From contig CAIIXF020000012.1 of assembly GCA_903813345.2 (NCBI GenBank), positions 1,653,318 through 1,717,317 on the forward strand: a DNA stretch of 64,000 nucleotides. Direction: 5' to 3'. Below, piece by piece: positions 57,101 through 64,000 of the stretch. Origin of the DNA: Owenia fusiformis (Eukaryota; Annelida; Polychaeta; Sabellida; Oweniidae). Numbering within the stretch: the first letter of the stretch is position 1; each line of letters opens with the position of its first letter. The translations under genes and the position numbers were made by a program. The notes beneath the pieces are model-generated. The model was not told where the DNA came from. It did no database searches and was given only the letters and a program-made list of their open reading frames with translations.

Positions 57101-57609
57101 CAAATATAATATAATATAATATAATATAGACGCTTAATTCAAAATGGCCGCCATTTTTCGTAAAACCTTTTTTCGATAACTCAAATACTAGTTGACGGAT
57201 TTGGTTCAAATTTTATATGCTGTTGTATAGGAACAGAGCAGCTACGCTGAAGAAGAGATTTTCAAAATGGCTGCTAAACATCAAAATGGCGGCCATTTTT
57301 CGTAAAAACGTAATCTTTGATAACACAATTACCAGTGAAAAGATTTGGTTCCCAATTTTATATGATGATGCCTAGGAAAAAGTAGATTTGTTCAAAAAAG
57401 AATTTTCAAGATTGTGGCTGAATTTCAAAATGGCCGCCATTTTTCATAAAAGTACATAATCTTTGATAGCTCAAATACTAGTCTGCTAGTTGACGGATTT
57501 GGTTCAAATTTATATGTTGATGTCTAGAGACAACAAAGGATTTTCTACGAAAGTATGCCTATCCCAAGATGAAGGAAAAAACATCAGGCAGCCATTTTGA
57601 ATCTCCCCG
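54102..57609. other. Intergenic / 3'UTR of coronin isoform B
   Basis: No gene recognised. A ~25 bp pattern (GGTATTCACTACAAATTGAT) repeats loosely at about 54690-54860, and ATTAGTGAGGCTAATTTAG repeats near 55220-55265. The repeat region from 57010 is listed separately. Confidence 0.5.
57010..57609. repeat. Degenerate ~120-170 bp repeats with CCACCAAACGAAGTTCG start
   Basis: Begins TTATTATCCCACCAAACGAA, then three to four loose units containing CAAAATGGCCGCCATTTTTC, TAAAA, TTGATAACTCAAATACTAGT and GATTTGGTTCAAATTTTATA. It abuts the long-TIR element to the right. Confidence 0.65.
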
Positions 57610-58659
57610 AGTCTGAATTAGAAAAACGATACAATATTTATAGTGGATGAGCTGGGACCAATTTTTTACTCACGTTATTGCATTTTTATAATTATGTTAA
57701 TTATGTGTATTATATCATTTCTCATTGATTTTGAAAATAATAGGGTCTAGTTTTTCAGCCTCTTCGAATAATTGCCATTTATACCCTCCCGGCTATATTT
57801 ATGAAGGGGTACTATGAAAAGCATGAATTATGTCTGTTATATACCGTTAATCAAATTCATATTTCTAGGGATTATGTATCTATATATAACAAGTTTCCAT
57901 GACAAGTTTGATTATGCTTGGTCGAGCAGTTGCCATGGCAACACAACTTAAGTGCGAAAAATTGTAAATATTTCGGATAAATCCACAAGTTCTTTAAAAG
58001 GTAAACGACTGCTAATCTCTTCGGATTGTACCAATCAACATGAAGTTGACTTTGAAAACATATTTAAGGAGTTTTGAATGAGAGAACGTGACTGAAATGA
58101 TTAATTTTATGATATCTTTGACTCTAGTTCATATTCCTATTTGGTCACTATCATTCAAACTACTTAAAAGTGGACATGGCTCCTTTAGATAACAATCTTA
58201 AATAATTTCTGTTATGTACCTCCAATCATGTTCATACTTTCAGGGACTATGTATATACATATAGTGAGTTGATATAGCAAGTCTGATCATGTTTGGTTAA
58301 ATGGTTGCCATGGAAACATGCATGCAAACAATTGTAGCTATTTCAGATTAACAAGTAACTGCTAATCTCTTAAACCAATCAAAATAAAGTTGTGTTCAAA
58401 ACCATTTTTGGTCAATAAAACAGCATGATTTAGATGATTATTGGTAATTGGTTGCTATGGTAACACAAATGAATGGCATTGTTCTTTGTAAATATACTTG
58501 TTTGGCTTGTGTGGAGATGGTAGATACATATATACATAGTTCATTTAGATTAATTTCTGTATTGTTAACTGTTTTTCTTTAAAATACTATTTTAATTTCT
58601 ATGAAATACTAGTATACATATTTACATCATATTATGTCCTTATTTAATAAGCTTAACTA

Positions 58660-59208
58660 CAGGGTGTCCCAAAAGTATACCCCCACTGCGGCCCCCCACT
58701 ATGCAGACATATACCAATGTTTCCATAGTATGTGTCCTATATCATTTTAAAGATCATCCAAAGATACATTGATTTGTGTCTCCCTAGACCATGTTAATAG
58801 CAGCAATGTTTTTCATATATGACCCTTAACGCGCTTCAAATAGGGATGTGGCATTTTGTAATCCTCAAAAAATTTGTTAAGCCATTTTAGAAGAATTCAT
58901 TGGAGTATCTACCCTTAATTGCCTCTTTTTAGAACTCAATATCCATCCTATATTCGTCAATAGCACCCATATTAATGGTCATATTCAGGTCAGGGCTGTT
59001 TCCAGGATACTAAAATGAACTATATTTTTGGCCGAACATTATTAAGTTTTGAAATGCCTGTAACTTGTTACCATTTGTGAGTTGAACCATGATACTTGGC
59101 AAATCAATGTAACTTTGGATAAGCTTTAAAATTATATATGGCACATACCATGGAGACATTGTATACGTACACGTCTGCCTAGGGGGCTCATACTTTCGAG
59201 ACACCCTG
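58660..59208. mobile_element. 549 bp mariner-type MITE with ~150 bp TIRs
   Basis: Starts CAGGGTGTCCCAAAAGTAT and ends ATACTTTCGAGACACCCTG, with TA at 58658-58659 and 59209-59210. The termini stay alignable for about 150 bp (CAATGT.TCCATGGTATGTG and TTACATTGATTTG). No transposase frame. It is nested in the long-TIR element at 57610-61625. Confidence 0.85.
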
Positions 59209-59310
59209 TACATATTAGTATGGTGGGGTAAGTTAGAAACATTGTTCTGTATGTCTTCACAGCCTGCTGTTTCGATTTGCATCACCTCAGTGTAAGCCCG
59301 ACAATGTCTA

Positions 59311-60170
59311 TTACGATTCATTTATGTAACAATGTCGGCAATACCTGTGAGATGGTGTAGTGTCTGGGATAGTAAATAATTGTTTTGGTATCTTGAATGA
59401 TCCATTTGAAGTTGCGAGACAAATTTCTTGTGCAATAGAATGCACCAGCCGCTGTTGTTTCTCATTTAATATCTTGTTCTCATTGCTCTGGAAGAGATTC
59501 ATTAAAAATTCCTTATAGGGAACATTTAGTATGAATTTGTACATTCTATTTGCAAGTTCTGATGTTCTTGGGGTCAATTAAATGAGGGGTATTTTGTTTT
59601 GGCATTTAACATAATGCGTCTTAGATGAGACCCAGCATTGGTCAATAGATCTTGTTCTGAATTGATATTCTTATGAAAAGCCTCTGCAATAGATTTTTCG
59701 GAGATGCCCCTTAAATTGCCAAATACAAGTTCATTTTTCAATGAAGATTCTTTTGGGCGATAGAAATTGAGTTTATTCCCCAAAATGAATACTAAGTCCA
59801 CTTTTGAAGTTATCTAACCTTCTGTACTTTGGTGTAGGTATGGTTGGATTATGTTCACTCATATGTCTTTGGAACATATTGTGAAGAGAGTCTAATGTAA
59901 CAATTATGGGACCACCAGTCAACACCGTTTCATCTATATATTTGCAACTAAATGTGAATGATGAATCAATTACTTTATCACATGTATTTGTGTTTTGGCG
60001 TTTACTGGCCAGGTAATATTTTCTGCATGAATTATGGTACATTGCTTCTGCAGAAACTATGCAACGTCCACCTATTTTTGCATGCAGGGCCCAGTCTTAT
60101 TCAATGACTGCATTCAATATAGACATTGATGCAGTATCAGTTTGACATTTTGCTAGTTTCTCTTGTATTT
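59311..60170 (-). pseudogene. Decayed transposon gene with YHxSCRxxY motif
   Basis: Three minus-strand frames follow each other: 60042-59773 (VSAEAMYHNSCRKYYLASK just before and at its start), 59801-59574 (FGNLRGISEKSIAEAFHK) and 59577-59311 (RLVHSIAQEICLATSNG, FKIPKQLF). Stretches such as YHxSCRxxY and LVHSIAQ...PK recall large uncharacterised proteins common in cnidarian and mollusc genomes, from memory and not from a search. The gene is broken by a stop near 60090 and by frame changes near 59790 and 59578. It lies between the two long inverted repeats, so it was probably the gene of that transposon. Confidence 0.6.
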
Positions 60171-60249
60171 CCCTTTTGATATTTCTTTTATTTATCACAA
60201 AACAGGTACAATTGCTATAGAAGGCTGAATGTGTTAAGATCTATCAATA

Positions 60250-60730
60250 TCACACCGGAATAGCCTGACTACGGTAAAGTCAGATACCGTTGTCACAAAT
60301 GACGGACATAACCATCACTTCAACTGTCTAATCACTTGGTCTTCATTTCATGGGATTTTATCGCCGCTAATTCTGTGCATGCATTAAGCTCTTGTGATAA
60401 TGTATAATATGAAATCCCATTTTCCATCAAATTGGGTCGTGAATCGCCACAATATAGCACCTTCGATATTGTCAATGACAACGGAATCTGAATTTGAGTA
60501 ATTTAGAAAGACAATGGTATTTGGTAATAATTACAATGTCCGTTGTCTCGTATCTCATTTTGGTCGGTAAAATTAAAGACTTTAGTTCGATGGTAGAACA
60601 TTATTAACCGTACAATGAGTATTAAGACACTTTGATTGATTGTTGTTCCAAAGGAATTTAGTCTAGGTATCTAGGTAAAGGTAAAGACAACGGTATCTGA
60701 CTTTACTGTTGTCAGGCTATTCCGGGGTGA
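60250..60730. mobile_element. ~480 bp MITE with ~45 bp TIRs
   Basis: Left end TCACACCGGAATAGCCTGAC and right end GTCAGGCTATTCCGGGGTGA are inverted repeats, continuing through GTAAAGTCAGATACCGTTGTC. The centre is non-coding. It is nested in the long-TIR element between the decayed gene and the right arm. Confidence 0.8.
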
Positions 60731-61625
60731 ATATAAGAACACAGAGTAGTTTCTGTTTATTAATTAACCATGAGTTGATATCATTGACTAATAGATGATT
60801 TCAGTCATGTTTTCTTAAACCAACTCCTATAACATGTTTTCAAAAAAACTTTTTATTGATTGGTACAATCTGGAACTATGTGTAGATTTATCCAATTGTT
60901 TATACTTCTTTATAAGTAAGTTGTGTTTCCATGGCAATCATTTCACCAATCATGATCAGACTTGCTATATCAACTAACTATATATACATATATACTCTTT
61001 GAAAGTATGAATGTGATTGGAGGTACATAACATGAATTATTCAAGATAGTTACTTAAAAGTGCCACGCCCACTTTTGAGCAATGTGAATGATAGTGACCA
61101 AATAGAGTTATGGACTAGAGTCATAGATATCATTCAATTAATCATTTTAATCATGTTATTTCATTGAAACCTCCTTAAATATGTTTTTAAAGTCAACTTC
61201 ATGCTGATTGGTGCAATCCAAAGAGATAAGCAGTCGTTTACCTTTTAAAGAACTGGTGGATTTATGCGAAATATTTACAATTTTTCGCACTTAAGTTGTG
61301 TTGCCATGGCAGCCACTTGACCAAGCATGATCAAACTTGTCATTGGAACTTGTTATATATAGATACATACTCCCTAGAAATATAAATTTGATTGGAGATA
61401 TATAACATAAATTATTGATGCTTATCGTATTACCCCCTCATAAAAATAGCAAGGAGGGTATAAATGGCAATTATTCGAAGAGGCTGAAAAACTAGACCCT
61501 ATTATTTTCAAAATCAATGAGAAATGATTAACTACAAATAATTAACATAATTACAAAAATGCAATAGTGTGAGTAAAAAAGAGGTCCGAGCTCATCCACT
61601 ATTACACTCTGTTCTCGATTTTCCT

Positions 61626-62671
61626 CTTCGAGTAAAATAAAGCTATACACATGCACGGGCCCAAGAATCACGTTCAAAACACGGAATTTATGTAAAAGGC
61701 ATATTTATGGATAAACCAGCAAAACAGTAATACTCATGACCTTTATTAGAATCGCAAGACTTAGACTCTTGAATTAAATTAATCATTTCCATTAAATCCG
61801 TTTATTTTCTCAATTATGTACAATATCATACTTTACACAACTACATCTACTATTCTTATAATATTTCACAAATCATTATAAATACCATTATGTGGCACCT
61901 AATACTCCCTCTTCATATATAGCTACTACAACCTGTAAATATGTTACATTGGTTTAATTAAAAAATATATTGACACCAATTTCGAAGCAGCAGCATATTT
62001 TTGCGTAGAACTATTAACCAAAATACATCTTTCTTATTTCCAATATAGAATGATACATATTTAATTTCTTAATTCAAACATGCATTAGAGCAATTCAGTG
62101 CGTTGATTTATTGATATATACTACATAACAATGATTTTGCGGCAGTGCGGTGTGTTTGATTTTGATACATGCACGGGTTGAGCAGGGCTATATTTTAAAA
62201 AGGGGTGACAACATGTCACCAGTGTGTTAATTTTATATAGTCAATGCTTTTCCAACTAAGTTTTTATGATTTTTCTGTATCAAATTAATTTCATTCCTAT
62301 AATACTTTTGACAAATAAAACCTTCTCAATAGTTTTCAAACGAATATCAATTGTAACTCAACACGTGTACCCCAATTTAGTATTTCTTAAAGATAAACTT
62401 TTCCGAAATCATAAATTGTAAGGGGTAAACCAGGTCAACATTCATTGCGATTTCATCACATTGCACATCAATTTACTTTTACAATTTTACCACTTTACAG
62501 GGCTCCTATTACTCACTTCGAGAGCCATGTTCGATTTTGAAACTTATATCAAAATCCAAATAGCTTTCGCAGGAAGTAAGGCTCCTACACTTTCACTGGT
62601 GATCATCAGTTCCGACCTAGCGAACCACGGTTCTCACAACGCGAATATCGAGGAGGCCTGTTTTAGTAGTA
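61626..62671. other. Intergenic, nothing recognised
   Basis: AT-rich DNA. GGGGTGACAACATGTCACC at about 62202-62220 resembles the GTCACC ends of the element at 52316, but no full copy is evident. Confidence 0.4.
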
Positions 62672-62839
62672 AGTGTAAAAGGGTAGGTGGTCCTATCAAA
62701 TTTTGGTCCTACTCTCTATTGATTTATATGGTGACCTAATCACAATTATTTTCCTTATTATTTATACACAGTCAGGGCCAGTAAGGGCCGTAAGGAAAGG
62801 AGACCATAATCCCCAGGGGACCATAATTTCTTTTACACC
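62672..62839. mobile_element. ~168 bp MITE, copy 2
   Basis: Starts AGTGTAAAAG and ends CTTTTACACC; body shared with 26770-26938 (GGTCCTACTCT, ATTTATATGGTGACCTAA, CAGGGCCAGTAAGG). Confidence 0.75.
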
Positions 62840-63534
62840 GGGACAAAAATGTCAGCAAATTAAATTTCTTCAAAGAACGAACTGTTTTACTTCATCATTG
62901 ACTATACCATTTGCATTCGTTCGACTTCCTTTATTACAAGACTCTGCGCGCAGGGCCCGGACACAGGGTAACCATTAACCAGGGTCATGTTTGAATTGCA
63001 ATGAATTCTATATTAGAAATATAAAAACATTCGTGTATGTACTAACCCATACTGACAATGCACTCGGGCTCTATAAAAAGTTCATTCATTCCCCTTAAGA
63101 ATGCGCTATACAGAATTGCCCTCCGAACTTGCTGCGAAACATAATCTCCATTTCATAGGATAAGGTCACCAGTTTTACTGAAACGATCGCTTATTCCAAT
63201 TAAGGTAGGATTTGTCATCCCAATAAGGTGTCACAAGATAAAAATGAACTCGTCTAATCCGCTAGTGTAAACTTCCCGGCGGAAGTGATATACGTTGCCA
63301 AAAAGGGTGAACACTTGGTTTTCTATGATTTACACTTTCAATGTCATCATTTCAAATTGAAAAATATATAATAGTGGTGCTGAACCAAATTCAGAAATAA
63401 GCAATGATTTAATTATAACTAATATACACTAATTTAAATCGGTTAACTGTAATAATAAACAGTGTTTGATATCAGGGCTTATCAGTAATACCACCCACTA
63501 TAAGTTTTGAGTCCATTTTGATCTCATTTTTCAG
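62840..63534. other. Intergenic upstream of the second coronin gene
   Basis: No gene or repeat recognised. It contains whatever distal promoter elements the second coronin has; similarity to the DNA upstream of copy 1 stops at about 63535. Confidence 0.45.
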
Positions 63535-63673
63535 TTGATTGATTCTGCACATGCGCGTAACGCCTCTTCGGGTCTGGCAAGAAAGAACCGTTGATTTACT
63601 AATAACATTTTAAACTGGATTAAACACTAATAAGGACAACTTCATAAGTGACCAACAAGAGTGTGTTCTGAAG
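63535..63673 (+). promoter_or_regulatory. Coronin promoter-proximal block and 5'UTR exon, copy 2
   Basis: The 139-base counterpart of 28552-28690, with the same GCACATGCGCGTA and the same donor GAAG|GTAAGATA. Only a C/G and a T/C difference were found. Confidence 0.7.
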
Positions 63674-63753
63674 GTAAGATATATTTCTAAAGACTCTTTC
63701 AATGAAATTCTTGTGATTTTGCTAATTGGGACTAAAATGAATTTTTATTTCAG

Positions 63754-63948
63754 ATGTCCCGGTTCGTTCGAGAGAGCAAATTTCGCCATGTTTTTGGAAC
63801 ATCGCTCAAAAAGGATGGCTGCTACTATGACAATATTAGAATAACAAGCTCAGCATGGGATTCCAGATTTTGTGCAGTGAATCCTAAATATATAGCCATT
63901 GTCACAGACGGAGGAAGAGGATCGTTCCTTGTTTTACCATTAGAAAAA
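63754..63948 (+). CDS. coro1: Second type I coronin gene, first coding exon (runs off the window)
   Basis: 65 codons from [15 protein letters not shown] to LVLPLEK after the acceptor TTTCAG|ATG, donor AAA|GTAAGA, phase 0. It is the homologue of 28772-28966 with the same exon limits. The residue matching actin-binding arginine 30 of human coronin 1B is kept (DNIRIT, R29 here). The start of the next intron is also similar to copy 1. The remaining exons lie beyond 64000, so integrity is unknown. The frame is open and the splice sites intact, so it is probably a working gene. Confidence 0.92.
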
Positions 63949-64000
63949 GTAAGACATTTTTATCTTCCAACCGGGATATATGTCAAAATAACTGCTTTAT

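Larger units (their letters stand above)
57610..61625 (-). mobile_element. ~4 kb DNA transposon with ~830 bp terminal inverted repeats
   Basis: The left arm (about 57640-58460) and the complement of the right arm (about 60780-61605) match over some 830 bp; shared runs include ATAATAGGGTCTAGTTTTTC, TTGCCATGGCAACACAACTT and GAAGTTGACTTT. Each arm consists of two diverged sub-repeats, both carrying GTTGCCATGG. Between the arms lie a decayed minus-strand gene (60170-59311) and two nested MITEs. The architecture is that of a DNA transposon with long TIRs. I did not recognise a standard transposase and cannot name the superfamily. Confidence 0.8.

Noticed and set aside
57610-61625. Polinton-like element suggested by the long inverted termini
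   Set aside because: At 4 kb it is far too small, and no polymerase, integrase, protease or capsid-like segment is seen. A smaller long-TIR DNA transposon fits better.

Overview
The window is nuclear DNA of an invertebrate animal, AT-rich and dense with repeats. It carries an innexin gene, which with spliced metazoan genes and abundant MITEs and LINEs points to a protostome. The ~160 bp satellite-bearing repeats, the LINE style and a DEAH-helicase/RBR protein fit a lophotrochozoan (mollusc, brachiopod or similar). I cannot name the species from sequence alone.

Layout. 1-3246: a fold-back MITE, then a single-exon innexin gene on the minus strand (1840-3246). 4500-6545: a hairpin-rich fold-back element and a ~91 bp tandem array that looks amplified from its end. 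7341-24695 (minus): a three-exon gene I assembled from matching splice phases (exon 1 24695-24563, exon 2 19049-18909, exon 3 15001-7341). It encodes a predicted ~2644-residue protein: low-complexity N terminus with 11-residue repeats, DEAH-box helicase core, RNA-binding-like domains and a C-terminal RING-IBR-RING ubiquitin ligase module. Intron 2 holds a nest of elements (TIR element containing a satellite, a LINE fragment and a mariner-like element). Intron 1 holds a 5'-truncated LINE inside a degenerate ~30 bp array. 24700-28550: intergenic with several MITEs and G-runs.

28552-54101 (plus): a type I coronin gene (non-coding first exon, eleven coding exons, ~530 residues), with a possible alternative last exon at 53784-54101 giving a second coiled-coil tail (~590 residues). 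Three successive exon/intron junctions of this gene are seeded with tandem arrays: 65 bp units at two splice donors and 109 bp units at one acceptor, the latter two including coding sequence and splice sites. Other introns hold a 59 bp array, MITEs, a satellite-bearing Helitron-like element, a large inverted repeat, and a 31 bp array of 22 units grown from a MITE end.

54102-63534: intergenic, dominated by a ~4 kb element with ~830 bp inverted termini carrying a decayed gene and two nested MITEs. 63535-64000: the start of a second, tandem coronin gene. Its promoter/5'UTR block is almost identical to that of the first copy, while its coding exon has diverged strongly.

No rRNA, tRNA, CRISPR, retrovirus-like or Polinton-like element was recognised. 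Exon coordinates rest on reading splice sites and frame by eye; no alignment or search was run.
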